A stretch of 64,000 nt of DNA from Euclidia mi (GCA_944739405.2 OX123197.2:1991501-2055500); one strand, 5' to 3'. Numbered from the stretch's first letter, positions 45,665-55,456 are shown. Translations and numbers: made by a program. Notes: generated from the sequence alone by a model not told the origin.

Positions 45665-46792
45665 ACAGTTATATGGGATCCAGTCACATGCTTTGAAATT
45701 TTTAAATTAGTTAACAGCATGGAAAATAAATCTTCATGTGGCTGCGATGAATTACCCATATCAGCAATTAAGGAAAATATTGATTTACTAGCTGAGCCTC
45801 TAACCAATATGTTTAATGATTGTCTAGAGCAGGGTATTTTTCCAGATCAATTCAAAATAGCTCAGATAATACCGATATATAAAAAGGGATCTAAATCCGA
45901 TCCTTCCATGTACAGGCCCATTTCGTTATTACCGACAATGTCAAAAATATTTGAAAAAGTAATAAAAGTTAGATTGATGTTTAATCAATGCATTTCAACA
46001 AACTATTACATCATCGGCAATTTGGGTATACAACTGGAGTCGGCACACAAGACGCTATTGAGCTACTAGTCAGCGATGTTGTTAACCGAATGAACGAGAA
46101 AAAAAAAGTGGCAGGGCTCTTTCTGGACCTAAGTGCCGCTTTTGATACTGTCAACCACGAACTGCTTTTGAAAAAAATAGAACACTATGGAGTTAGGGGT
46201 AATGCGGGGAAACTGTTTCAATCATATCTCCAAAATAGAAAAATGTTTATTGAAATACAAGCAGTAACTGATAGCAATGGTGTTAATGGCATATATTTTT
46301 GCGAGGAAACATTTAAGTCAAAAATGACTCCAATTGTAACAGGCGTTCCGCAAGGTTCAATACTCGGCCCTATATTCTTTATTACGTATATTAACGACTT
46401 GATACACTACGTCACAAACATTTCAATGGGAGATATTCAACCGATTATGTTTGCTGACGACACTAATGCTATTCTATCAGCAGAGAGTATAGACAGTTTG
46501 AGTTTGAAAGTTAATGAGGCATTAAGAATTTTTCATAATTGGTTTTCAGTAAACAGCCTTGAATTAAACACCAATAAAACCAACATCATGTTGTTCCGTT
46601 CAACAGCGAAGAATAACGTTAATCTTAGTTGTGTTTCAAATGGTGAATTAGTGAACACGGTAAAAACTACAAAAAACTTCTTGGTGTTAATTTAGATGAG
46701 TATCTAAACTGGAAGGATGAGCTCACTAGTCTGGAAAGTGCGATCAGTTCTGCATGTTACGTACTAAGAAGCCTGAGGGACGAAGTTGGTAT
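45665..46792 (+). pseudogene. LINE C reverse transcriptase, first part
   Basis: RT blocks: SMENKSSCGCDELPISAIKE, IAQIIPIYKKGSKSDPSMYR, PISLLPTMSKIFEKVI. A frameshift occurs near 45985, then HRQFGYTTGVGTQDAIELL, LFLDLSAAFDTVNHELL, TGVPQGSILGPIFF and the catalytic FADDTNAI. A second frameshift near 46675 precedes NLDEYLNWKDELTSLES and CYVLRSLRDEVGI, where the LTR element begins. Catalytic Asp pair intact; two frameshifts. It continues at 52670. Confidence 0.82.
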
Positions 46793-47237
46793 TGTTACGA
46801 ATTGAAAATAACGCCATCTATCAGTGAATGGGAGAACTACATGAGATTAGATGTATCGGTTGTTTAAGGCTATTTCATCTATCCTCTAATAGATGGCGTA
46901 GGTGTAAATAGAACATTTACGCAATTCTAGAAACACCTTACACGTTTCCAGAAATATCGTGAGTCGTCTCGAAAAGCCTAGTGATGTTATCCGGCCAGTA
47001 TAAATAGAGCGGGAGCGAACGGACCGGACACAGTTCAATTGAATACGGAAAGCGATCAAGATCAAGCGAAGGAAGTAATTCGGAAGTGTTTAGTGTTGTA
47101 CTAGTGGTGTGAATAGTGTGTTTTATTAGTGAAGTGAAAATTAAGTGTGTGTATCTAGTGTTATTGTGTTAGTGAATAAAGTTCAGTTTAAGTGGCATAG
47201 TGAGCTATAATTTATCGTCGAACCCCAGCTCGTAACA
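46793..47237 (+). repeat. Gypsy 5' LTR with promoter
   Basis: Begins TGTTACGAATTG and ends CAGCTCGTAACA. TATA box TATAAATA at about 46999-47006; transcription probably starts some 30 bases later near ACACAGTTCAATTG. Polyadenylation signal AATAAA at about 47175-47180. Differences from the 3' LTR: GGCTATTTC/GGCTGTTTC, CGTGAGTC/CGTAAGTC, GTGAAGTGAAAA/GTGTTGGAAAA. Confidence 0.92.
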
Positions 47238-47239
47238 AA

Positions 47240-47252
47240 TTGGTGTCAGAAG
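47240..47252 (+). promoter_or_regulatory. Primer-binding site
   Basis: TGGTGTCAGAAG two bases after the LTR. The first nine bases complement the 3' end of a tRNA-Leu (…CTGACACCA), the usual primer for related Gypsy elements. The tRNA match is from memory. Confidence 0.65.
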
Positions 47253-47265
47253 AAAGGGATAAATT

Positions 47266-48639
47266 ATGCCGGTTATGCCGAAAGAAGAAACTGAAGGAGT
47301 GCGTACCAGGAACCAGCGCCAGCAAGACCTGGACCAGAGACGCTTCGGAGACGTTCCTACTCCATCGTCTGGTGGACCAGGCGACTCCGCGGCTGCAGTG
47401 GAGCCTGCAAGCGCCACACACTCCGTGACAGTGCCCGACATCGCGGCTCTGATGGCGTTCATGCAGGAGCAGGCCCGCCGTCAGGAGGAGCAGGCCCGCC
47501 GTCAGGAGGAGCACGCGCGCCGCATGGAAGAACAGCGACAGCGCAACAAGGAGGAGCAGGCCCGCCGTCAAGAGGAGCAGGACCGTCGTCAACAGGAGCA
47601 GGCCCGCCGTCAAGAGGAGCAGGACCGTCGTCAACAGGAGCAGGCTCGCCGTCAAGAGGAGCACGCGCGCCGCCTAGAGGAACAGCTGCAGCGCGACAAG
47701 GAGGAGCAGGCTCGCCGTTTGGAGGAACAGCTGGTGGTGATGAAAGACCTCAGCGCCGCTGTAGGGAAGGACCTGAAGGTGGTAAAGGAGGAGCTCCAGC
47801 AGCACGAGGCTCGTATCAGCGACGTGGAGAAGCTCGTACACGACCAGCTTGAGACTCGCGTCGCCTCTATAGAGAAGCGTGTACACGACCATCACGACAC
47901 CTGTGTCGCTGAAGTGGAGAGGAGATTGCGTGGGCTCGGATCCAACGAAGTGACATCTGCGACTGTAGTGCCCTCACCTCGTGGGTTTAAGGTTCCACCA
48001 TTTGATGGCTCGTCATCATGGTCTGCATACAAGATCCAGTTTGAGGCTGTGATGCGATCGAATGGGTGGACCAAAGAACAGGCCTTAACCGCCCTAACCT
48101 TGGGCCTTCGCGACCGGGCCTTGACAGTGTTGGAGGCACTCGGACAAGACGTCACCTACGAGAAGCTTCTTGAGGCGCTGGAGGCGAGGTACGGAGACGC
48201 GCACCTCGAACATGTGTATCGTGCTCAGCTGAAGGACAGGACGCAACGCACCGGAGAAACTCTGCAGCAGTGGGCTCTAGAGGTGGAAAAGCTGGTCAGG
48301 AAGGCATACCAGTCGTCTCCTGCGCTTATTGATGGGAACCTCGTACAGGCGTTTACGGATGGGATCCGGGACCTGGAGGTAAGAGCAGCAGTGAGGCTTG
48401 GGCACTTCAAGGACCTCAAGGATGCCTTAGCCCACGCTCTGGAGGTGGAAGCAGTGCGACGCGACGACCGAGGTCACCGCATCAGGGAAGTTGTGTCGTC
48501 ACCTCGATGCTACAACTGCGGAGAAAGAGGCCATATCCGCTTGAGCTGCCCAAAGCGTAGGCAGCCTGGTGACACCCTGTCTCCACCAAAGGGGTCGCCT
48601 GATGTGCCTGCCAGGCAGCGAGAGCAGGGAAACGAGTAG
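47266..48639 (+). CDS. gag: Gypsy Gag polyprotein
   Basis: 457 residues, ATG 28 bases after the LTR. About residues 66-165 are a charged repeat of RRQEEQA/DRRQQEQ units, probably a long coiled helix. The Gag core follows (VPPFDGSSSWSAYKIQFEAV; LTLGLRDRALTVLEALGQ; GETLQQWALEVEKL, about 245-390). One CCHC zinc knuckle (CYNCGERGHIRLSC, about 414) lies near the end. It assembles the particle and packages RNA. The repeat array also makes the opposite strand open, which is an artefact. TAG at 48637-48639 is preceded by the frameshift site. Confidence 0.92.
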   Translation: MPVMPKEETEGVRTRNQRQQDLDQRRFGDVPTPSSGGPGDSAAAVEPASATHSVTVPDIAALMAFMQEQARRQEEQARRQEEHARRMEEQRQRNKEEQARRQEEQDRRQQEQARRQEEQDRRQQEQARRQEEHARRLEEQLQRDKEEQARRLEEQLVVMKDLSAAVGKDLKVVKEELQQHEARISDVEKLVHDQLETRVASIEKRVHDHHDTCVAEVERRLRGLGSNEVTSATVVPSPRGFKVPPFDGSSSWSAYKIQFEAVMRSNGWTKEQALTALTLGLRDRALTVLEALGQDVTYEKLLEALEARYGDAHLEHVYRAQLKDRTQRTGETLQQWALEVEKLVRKAYQSSPALIDGNLVQAFTDGIRDLEVRAAVRLGHFKDLKDALAHALEVEAVRRDDRGHRIREVVSSPRCYNCGERGHIRLSCPKRRQPGDTLSPPKGSPDVPARQREQGNE

Positions 48640-48668
48640 AAGCCAGGACTGCGGGGCGGGTGCTGGCT
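48627..48668 (+). promoter_or_regulatory. Putative -1 ribosomal frameshift signal between gag and pol
   Basis: G GGA AAC at 48627-48633 in the gag frame is a canonical X XXY YYZ slippery heptamer. After a 7-base spacer, AGCCAG (48641-48646) can pair with CTGGCT (48663-48668) around a G-rich 16-base loop. Slipping back one base enters the pol frame, which is open across the gag stop (48637). Position, frame and spacing all fit; function is inferred. Confidence 0.75.
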
Positions 48669-51600
48669 GGTAATGGAAGGGCCCCAAGTATCTCGATCTC
48701 GCAATCATGCGACGGGAACAGCCTGATCATCGAAGGCGAAATTAACAGAACACCATGCAAGCTGACATTGGACACGGGTGCTTCTCGGACAGTCGTCGGT
48801 TTCCATCTAGCAAGACGGGTTCTTCGGGGCTGCTTCAGGAACAATGAATGTGTGAATCTGAGAACAGCTACCGGTCAGCACATAACCGTCCGAGGTGAAA
48901 TGGAGGTGGATCTGAAGCTAGGCAACAAAATTTACCGTCACAAAGTCATCGTGGCCGATATAGTGGACGACTGCATCTTAGGCCTAGACTTCATGCGGAA
49001 GTATCACTGCGAGATCGATGTTAACCAAGGAGTGTTGAAATGTGGCTCGGAAGAAGTCTTCATGGAAGGCGCAACTTCAGGAAAAGTGTACTGCATGAAG
49101 AATGTCACGCTTCAACCGCGGTCGGAAACGGTAGTACCGGTTTGTTTACCCGGGAGTTCTGGTCGAGGTAACCGCTGCGTACTTATCGAAGGCCTAGAGG
49201 AAGATGCTTCATGGAAGATTGCACGAACCTTGGTAAGGGGTACCAAAGTTTCATCAGTACGCGCACTAAATGCAAGTGACAAGGAAGTGTTGCTCAAAAA
49301 AGGGACGGAATTGGGCACCTATGAAGGAGCGGCTTGGATGCGTAGATGTCAAGAGCAACCTACCAGCGACAAGGTTCAGGGTGCACGATTCGACGTGTCT
49401 TCACTTTTGGAGGACTGCCAAAGTACCCTGTCAGAAGAAGAGAAGACCAAGGCTAAGAAGATGTTAAACCGGTTCGCCGATATTTTTTCGTCCAGTGATG
49501 CCGACATAGGGAAGACAGCACTAGTCCAGCACAAAATAAACACGGGAAGTGAAGCACCGATTCGCCAGCGACCAAGACGTGTGCCAGTAGCACGGGAACG
49601 TGAAGTGGAAGCTATGATCGACGGTATGGTGAACGAAGGCGTAATCGAGCCTTCGTCCAGCCCGTGGTGCTCTCCGGTTGTCCTAGTTAAGAAGAAGGAT
49701 GGCAGCATGCGCTTCTGTGTAGACTACCGCCGATTGAATGACATCACGAAGAAGGACAGCTACCCGCTGCCAAGGATCGATGACACACTGGATACGCTGA
49801 CGGGGATGAAGTGGTTTTCTACCTTAGACCTAAAAAGTGGCTACTGGCAGGTGGAAATAGATCCTCGAGACAAAGAGAAGACGGCATTCTCCACAGGCAA
49901 AGGACTGTGGCAATTTAACGTCATGCCCTTTGGATTGTGCAACGCTCCGGCTACTTTTGAGAGACTGATGGAGCGAGTGCTTATGGGACTGATTGGAGAC
50001 GCCTGCTTGGTCTACCTGGATGACATCATCATCGTGGGGCGCACCTTCCAGGATCACCTTCGAAACTTGGAGCAAGTGCTGTCAAAAATACGAGGTGCTA
50101 ATTTGAAGCTGAGTCCGAAGAAATGCGCGTTATTCAGACGGCAAGTGAACTTTCTAGGACATGTGGTCTCGGAGAACGGTATTCAAACTGACCCGGATAA
50201 GATCATTGCCGTGAAGGAGTGGCCAGTTCCAGAGAACAAAACGCAGGTCAGAGCATTCCTCGGATTATGCTCCTACTATCGACGGTTTGTGAAGAACTTT
50301 GCTGACATTGCTCGACCTCTTCATAAGCTCACCGAAGACAGAGTGCAGTTCTGTTGGAATGAGAGCTGTGACGTTGCATTCCAGAAGCTTAAGGAACATC
50401 TGTGTACTGCACCTATTCTAGGCTACCCTGACAATGAGCATGAATTCATAGTTGACACAGATGCCAGTAACACCGGAATTGGCGGCGTGCTGTCACAGAA
50501 GAAGGGTGATCAAGAAGTTGTTATAGCATACTTCAGCAAGACCTTATCCATACCCGAAAGAAACTACTGCGTCACCAGGCGGGAACTCTTGGCTGTAGTA
50601 AAGACGTTGCAGCATTTCAACAAATACTTGTTGGGCCGTAAATTCCACCTGCGAACCGACCATGCAGCGCTGAAATGGCTACTTCAATTTAAGGACCCAG
50701 AAGGACAAGTAGCTAGATGGATTGAACTACTGCAAGAGTTTGATTTTGTAATACAACATCGCAGCGGCAAGTCCCATGGTAACGCAGATGCCCTATCGCG
50801 TAGGCCGTGTCCCGACCAGTGCAAGCACTGTAGCCGACAGGAAGCAAAGCAGGCAGCGCTAGTAAGGATGTTAAAGACGGATCTAAGCGACGAATGGAGA
50901 GAAGCTTTGCAAAGTGCTCAGCGAGATGACAAGGATGTACAGCCGATTCTTGAATGGAAGAAATCAGATGCGCCTAGGCCCAAATGGAGTGATGTCGCAG
51001 CAATGAGCCCCATCACCAAGAGTTATTGGGCACAGTGGGAAAGCTTGGTCGTCCAGGACGGAGTTCTGTGCCGCAAATGGGAAAACGCTCGCGGTAACCA
51101 GTGCCATTTGCAAATGGTAGTGCCCAAAACTAAGGTGCCGGAAGTCTTGCAGCTCTATCACAATGGTGCTTCGGGAGGTCACATGGGAGTTAAGAAGACC
51201 CTTACTAAGATCCGGGAGCGGTTTTATTGGCTCCACTGTCGAGATGACGTCGAGGATTGGTGCCGCAAATGCACAAGTTGTGCGGCTGTCAAGGGGCCAC
51301 ATACTCGAAGCAGAGGTGCATTAAAGGTGTACAATGTGGGAGCTCCATGGGAGCGCATAGCGTTGGATGTCGCTGGGCCGTTTCCTGAGAGCCAGGACGG
51401 AAACAAATACTTCTTGGTTGTGATGGATTACTTCACGAAGTGGCCTGAAGTGTTTGCAATCCCAAATCAAGAAGCTACCACAGTGGCTGATAAGCTGGTG
51501 CATGAAGTCTTTTATCGGTTCGGGGTGCCCTTGGAAATCCACAGCGATCAAGGCCGGAACTTCGAATCTGAGGTGTTCAAGGAGACTTGTCGCGTAATGG

Positions 51601-52214
51601 GTGCACATAAAACCAGGACCACGGCTTATCATCCGCAATCAGATGGCATGGTTGAACGGTTTAACCAATCACTGGAAAGGTACCTGGCAAAGGTCGTGGA
51701 GAGCAAACAAAGAGATTGGGACAAGCACATCCAACCATTTCTCCTGTCATATCGCAGTGCGGTCCACGAAACTACAGGAGTAACACCAGCTTTTGCCAAT
51801 TTCGGTAGAGAGCTCCGTTTACCTGCAGACTTTATCACCGGTATTCCACCAGAATCTCCACGCAATATAACGGATTACGCAACCGAGCTACGCAACAGGA
51901 TGAACGACGTATACGAGCACATCAGGGAATCTGGACAACAGATGTCTGAGAAGATGAAGACTCGCTACGACCGGAAGGCAAACAACAAAGGCTTCGATGA
52001 GGGATCATTGGTGTGGCGTCATAACCCAGTACGAAGCAAAGGAAAATCGCCTAAGTTACAAGCCAGATGGGACGGGCCATATCGCATAATTACCAGGATG
52101 AACGACGTCACCTATCGAATCCAGAAGGGGTCGCGAGGTGCACCGAAGATAGTTCATGTGGACCGGTTGGCTCGTTACTATGGGTCTAACGATGTTCGAG
52201 ACGAACACGTTTAA
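48633..52214 (+). CDS. pol: Gypsy Pol polyprotein (PR-RT-RH-IN)
   Basis: Uninterrupted in the -1 frame relative to gag. Protease LDTGASRTVVG and CILGLDFMRKY; RT with KKKDGSMRFCVDYRRLN, FSTLDLKSGYWQ, FGLCNAPATFERLM and catalytic YLDDIII (about residue 460); RNase H with VDTDASNTGIGGVLSQ and LRTDHAALKWL; integrase zinc finger (HNGASGGHMG...CRKCTSC) and DDE core (LDVAGPF, SDQGRNFE, GMVERFNQSLERYL); a C-terminal GPY/F module (WDGPYRI). All catalytic residues are present. No ATG is needed; the first ATG-like codon in frame is a GTG at 48660. Expressed as Gag-Pol by frameshifting. Confidence 0.94.
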   Translation, partial: RVEARTAGRVLAGNGRAPSISISQSCDGNSLIIEGEINRTPCKLTLDTGASRTVVGFHLARRVLRGCFRNNECVNLRTATGQHITVRGEMEVDLKLGNKIYRHKVIVADIVDDCILGLDFMRKYHCEIDVNQGVLKCGSEEVFMEGATSGKVYCMKNVTLQPRSETVVPVCLPGSSGRGNRCVLIEGLEEDASWKIARTLVRGTKVSSVRALNASDKEVLLKKGTELGTYEGAAWMRRCQEQPTSDKVQGARFDVSSLLEDCQSTLSEEEKTKAKKMLNRFADIFSSSDADIGKTALVQHKINTGSEAPIRQRPRRVPVAREREVEAMIDGMVNEGVIEPSSSPWCSPVVLVKKKDGSMRFCVDYRRLNDITKKDSYPLPRIDDTLDTLTGMKWFSTLDLKSGYWQVEIDPRDKEKTAFSTGKGLWQFNVMPFGLCNAPATFERLMERVLMGLIGDACLVYLDDIIIVGRTFQDHLRNLEQVLSKIRGANLKLSPKKCALFRRQVNFLGHVVSENGIQTDPDKIIAVKEWPVPENKTQVRAFLGLCSYYRRFVKNFADIARPLHKLTEDRVQFCWNESCDVAFQKLKEHLCTAPILGYPDNEHEFIVDTDASNTGIGGVLSQKKGDQEVVIAYFSKTLSIPERNYCVTRRELLAVVKTLQHFNKYLLGRKFHLRTDHAALKWLLQFKDPEGQVARWIELLQEFDFVIQHRSGKSHGNADALSRRPCPDQCKHCSRQEAKQAALVRMLKTDLSDEWREALQSAQRDDKDVQPILEWKKSDAPRPKWSDVAAMSPITKSYWAQWESLVVQDGVLCRKWENARGNQCHLQMVVPKTKVPEVLQLYHNGASGGHMGVKKTLTKIRERFYWLHCRDDVEDWCRKCTSCAAVKGPHTRSRGALKVYNVGAPWERIALDVAGPFPESQDGNKYFLVVMDYFTKWPEVFAIPNQEATTVADKLVHEVFYRFGVPLEIHSDQGRNFESEVFKETCRVMGAHKTRTTAYHPQSDGMVERFNQSLERYLAKVVESKQRDWDKHIQPFLLSYRSAVHETTGVTPAFANFGRELRLPADFITGIPPESPRNITDYATELRNRMNDVYEHIRESGQQMSEKMKTRYDRKANNKGFDEGSLVWRHNPVRSKGKSPKLQARWDGPYRIITRMNDVTYRIQKGSRGAPKIVHVDRLARYYGSNDVRDEHV

Positions 52215-52225
52215 GAGGGAGGCCG
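52215..52225 (+). promoter_or_regulatory. Polypurine tract
   Basis: AGAGGGAGG directly before CCG and the 3' LTR; primes plus-strand DNA synthesis in LTR elements. Confidence 0.75.
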
Positions 52226-52669
52226 TGTTACGAATTGAAAATAACGCCATCTATCAGTGAATGGGAGAACTACATGAGATTAGATGTATCGGTTGTTTAA
52301 GGCTGTTTCATCTATCCTCTAATAGATGGCGTAGGTGTAAATAGAACATTTACGCAATTCTAGAAACACCTTACACGTTTCCAGAAATATCGTAAGTCGT
52401 CTCGAAAAGCCTAGTGATGTTATCCGGCCAGTATAAATAGAGCGGGAGCGAACGGACCGGACACAGTTCAATTGAATACGGAAAGCGATCAAGATCAAGC
52501 GAAGGAAGTAATTCGGAAGTGTTTAGTGTTGTACTAGTGGTGTGAATAGTGTGTTTTATTAGTGTTGGAAAATTAAGTGTGTGTATCTAGTGTTATTGTG
52601 TTAGTGAATAAAGTTCAGTTTAAGTGGCATAGTGAGCTATAATTTATCGTCGAACCCCAGCTCGTAACA
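52226..52669 (+). repeat. Gypsy 3' LTR
   Basis: 444 bp, TGTTACGA to TCGTAACA, followed by the GTAT target duplicate. Nearly identical to the 5' LTR. Confidence 0.93.
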
Positions 52670-53190
52670 GTATTAAATATTTAAAAATAGTATATTATGC
52701 TCTGGTCGAATCCAAATTAAGATACAGCATATTATTCTGGGGCGGCAGTTACAGTTATAATATTTCCAGAGCGTTTATTTTGCAGAAAGGGCGATCAGAA
52801 CCATTGTATGTGTGTATAAGGCAGGACGTATCTTGTAGACCGCATTTTGCCGAGCTCCAAATTTTAACAGTGCCGAGTCTGTACATACTGGTTTTATTGT
52901 CAAATTTTGCGAAGTGCGTTCAAAAGTATGAAACGGAAGAAGAGCGCCAACTCAGGGAAAAGACGCGTAGGAAAGATTTCCAGTGCAAAAATATACCTCA
53001 GTTAAATGTAGTAAAGCACAGTAGTTATTACAGCGCTATCAAAATCTTTAATAAGTTGCCCATTGGTTTGAAGAGCTTGCTATATAAAAGTAATTTTAAA
53101 AGTAAGCTTAAGATGTTTCTGCTGGAAGGGTGTTTATATTCTATCGACGACAGGCAAAAGTGTACTTATCGTGACATTGAGGAACAATAA
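52670..53190 (+). pseudogene. LINE C reverse transcriptase, C-terminal part
   Basis: Resumes the LINE C protein after the LTR element: YYALVESKLRYSILFWGGSY, CRPHFAELQILTVPSLYILV, KNIPQLNVVKHSSYYSAIKI and FNKLPIGLKSLLYKSNFKSK. Stop at 53188-53190. The A+T-rich 3' UTR runs to about 53525. Confidence 0.78.
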
Positions 53191-53794
53191 TTAATTATAA
53201 TTATTACAATTAATTCTACTAACGTAATTCATTTATTTATTTTTATTATATTATTGACATTCATATTTCATTATTGACATTCATATTTCATTATTGACAT
53301 TATTATTTTATCATTTAACCATTTGCTTTTATTTAATTATAATTTATTATTGACTACTGATTGTTTTAGTAAATTTCCGTGACTTGTATGTTTTTTATAT
53401 GTTTCTAATGGTGTGCTGCCTAATTAATTGTATTTGATAGATATTAGTGTCTGTTTATTTTTATAACTATGTATTTCAAACACAATGTGAAAATTGTTAA
53501 TGAATAAAGTTTGAATTTGAATTTTCTTTAGAAATTTTAATTTTCTTTGATTTTTTACCGACAAAATTATTAATAAAAAATTGAGCTATTCTAACAGTTT
53601 ATGTTTTTTAGTCTGTAAAATCAATAAACCAAAATGTGTCACAGTAAAAACTGGTCTATTGTAATTTAAGACTTGTAATTAACAGACAGTGTGAAAAGTA
53701 TTCATTAATTAATTTTAGATTTTTATTTATCGTGTTCTGGACGAAAGCTTACGGGGTGGGTCGATTTTTTTGCACGCAAGTTTATAAACCTTCC

Positions 53795-53923
53795 TCTTGA
53801 ATCATTATATCTATTAAAAAAAACCGCATTAAAATCCGTTGCGTAGTTTTTAAGATTTAAGCATACATAGGGACAGACATACAGAAGACAGACTTTGTTT
53901 TATACTATGTAGTATTATTATAT
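53795..53923 (+). repeat. Short dispersed lepidopteran repeat
   Basis: AACCTTCCTCTTGAATCATT, AAAATCCGTTGCGTAGTTTT and AGACTTTGTTTTATACTATG form an interspersed sequence I know from many lepidopteran genomes; non-coding, class uncertain. Confidence 0.55.
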
Positions 53924-54320
53924 AAGGGCAGCGATAGCCTAGAGGAGATACCAACGGATTGCCATGCAGAGGGAATCGGGTTCGAATCCATTGGTGCGCA
54001 CCAATGACTTTTCGAAGTTAAGTGCGTCTTAAATTGTTAATTATCGCTTGCCTCGTGCCTTGGAGAGCACGTCAAACCGTCGGTCCTGGCTGTCATGAAG
54101 ATGTTTGACAGTCGTTACATGGAGTCAGTACCCTCAAATAAACTGATACTGGTCTTTACCATGGAATATCGCTATCCCTTTGGGATGTGGAGGTCAGACG
54201 GCAGTCGTTCTGTGAAAAAGTTGATATTCTGTAATATCTGGTTAGACCAGTAAGCGGACCTGGGGCCCTAAGGCGTGTAAGTCTTGGATGCAACCGGGAT
54301 AACACTAGGGCGATGATAAT
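53924..54320 (+). mobile_element. SINE beta, forward copy
   Basis: tRNA-like head with box A region TAGCCTAGAGGAG and perfect box B GGTTCGAATCC (53979-53989). Body: ACTTTTCGAAGTTAAGTGCG, TGGAATATCGCTATCCCTTT; it ends GGGATAACACTAGGGCGATG. The reverse copy is at 62282-62651. Both are flanked by TATA. About 395 bp, longer than most SINEs. Confidence 0.78.
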
Positions 54321-54839
54321 TCATTTATATTCGTTATTTTCCTATTATTCAATCATTATCATTTAAATATTTAAAAATACATTATTTTTTATTTTGTATA
54401 GTTACTAAATCATGTTTTGTACTGTAATATAACCATAATATCAAAATAACTTACAAGTGTAAAATGAAAATATAGGTTAGTTAATAATAATAAATTGTTT
54501 TTTATTTATATATCCCACGGATTTAAGTGAAAAAATGGATTTTAATCAAGTAGTGGATACTTAAGGTACACATTGGTATCAGTTCCATGTGTGTTGGTAT
54601 ATGGGAACGGAGCCCATACATTTTTGCCCATAGTCCTTTCGACGTATTATTTTTATCCCCCAGGTAATAATACGTCAATATAAATAAATTTGATATGTTT
54701 CGAGAATCACAACTTTTTCTTTATTATTAAGTTGAAAACTTTCGCTATCTCAAATTTCTATCAGCTTCGTTAAATTTATTTTTGTTTGGAAATATTGAAG
54801 TAATACAATCGGTGAATCACAGTAAATGTGAAGTTAAAA
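54321..54839. other. No gene; one small inverted repeat
   Basis: AT-rich. GACGTATTATT (54641-54651) and AATAATACGTC (54666-54676) form an 11-bp stem with a 14-base loop; meaning unknown. Confidence 0.4.
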
Positions 54840-54919
54840 ACGTGAGCGGAGCGTAACGCAGTTTCTTGAAGTGTCACCCGGCAAACCAATTTATAAGACG
54901 TTGTCACGTCAAAAAATAT
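54840..54919 (+). mobile_element. MITE right-end fragment
   Basis: About 80 bases identical to 59770-59849, from ACGTGAGCGGAGCGTAACGC to CGTTGTCACGTCAAAA. Only the right end of the MITE is present here. Confidence 0.72.
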
Positions 54920-55456
54920 TTTTTCTTCTTTTTTTGTGAGTGTGTGGTCAACTCTGTTGTCGGAGTTTATTGGCGTCGTTTTATTTACAATCGTATTTCT
55001 TAGATGTTCGCCATCATGATTGAATATTTAGGCTGGAGTTTAACGCCAATGTTATTACATTTCAACCAACCGACATTAAGTACCTATACCCAGATGTGAA
55101 ACAAAAATGCTTGGGTCATACGACGAAATTAAAAAATCCTACATCGCGCAAGCTGAGTCTTCACACGCGATAACTATATGTATTAACAAGATCTCAAGTA
55201 GTGCCGACGGACTGCACTCCACCAAACCCGATCACCTAGCCTGGCCAAAGGATCCTCCCTCTAGTTGTAGAAGCGAGGTACACCATGCCTCTCCTTCCTC
55301 CACGGTGTGGTATAATACAGGGTAGTATCTGAAAAGTATGTTAAATTATGCTCGTTGCCATACATACCCAGAAAATGAGGCTAAAACACACATCTTCTGT
55401 CTTGTAGCTACAGGCGTAATTCTACGCACGCATTTTAACCAGTTATGACCAAGCAG
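54920..55456. other. No recognisable gene
   Basis: A 72-codon open frame (55107-55325) has no family features and is probably chance. No repeat ends identified. Confidence 0.4.

Larger units (their letters stand above)
46793..52669 (+). mobile_element. Ty3/Gypsy LTR retrotransposon, apparently complete
   Basis: 5877 bp with 445- and 444-bp LTRs, TGTTACGA...TCGTAACA ends, and GTAT duplicated on both sides (46789-46792 and 52670-52673). It has a primer-binding site, gag, pol in the -1 frame and a polypurine tract. No env-like ORF. The LTRs differ at about three places only, so the insertion is recent. It is the innermost level of the nest. Confidence 0.93.
45665..53525 (+). mobile_element. Non-LTR retrotransposon C, 5'-truncated, split by a Gypsy element
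   Basis: LINE of the Jockey/CR1 group inserted just after the Tc1 transposase stop. The left piece is about 45665-46792 and the right piece 52670-53525. The 3' end is AATAAAGTTTGAATTTGAATT (about 53505-53525). The two pieces join in frame across one GTAT when the Gypsy element is removed. It lacks ORF1 and the endonuclease, so it was 5'-truncated on insertion. Confidence 0.82.
44276..53782 (+). mobile_element. Tc1-like transposon I, split by nested retrotransposons
   Basis: Terminal inverted repeats at 44276-44310 (CACTTACGTGCAAAAAAATC...) and 53748-53782 agree at 32 of 35 positions. TA dinucleotides flank both (44274-44275 and 53783-53784), the target site duplicated by Tc1/mariner elements. 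Without the 7.9 kb nested insert the element would be about 1.65 kb, normal for Tc1. The right part (53526-53747) is its non-coding 3' region. Confidence 0.88.

Noticed and set aside
45556..45807. Minus-strand frame across the Tc1/LINE C junction
   Set aside because: It spans two unrelated elements and has no motif.
47212..47664. Long minus-strand open frame opposite gag (Leu-rich, looks like membrane protein)
   Set aside because: It mirrors the Gln/Glu/Arg-rich repeat of gag on the other strand; the composition explains the openness.
46793..52669. Endogenous retrovirus with envelope
   Set aside because: Pol ends 11 bases before the 3' LTR; there is no room for an env gene, so it is a plain Ty3/Gypsy retrotransposon.
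53924..53995. tRNA gene candidate
   Set aside because: Same reason: box A and B belong to SINE beta, with a reverse copy at 62282-62651.
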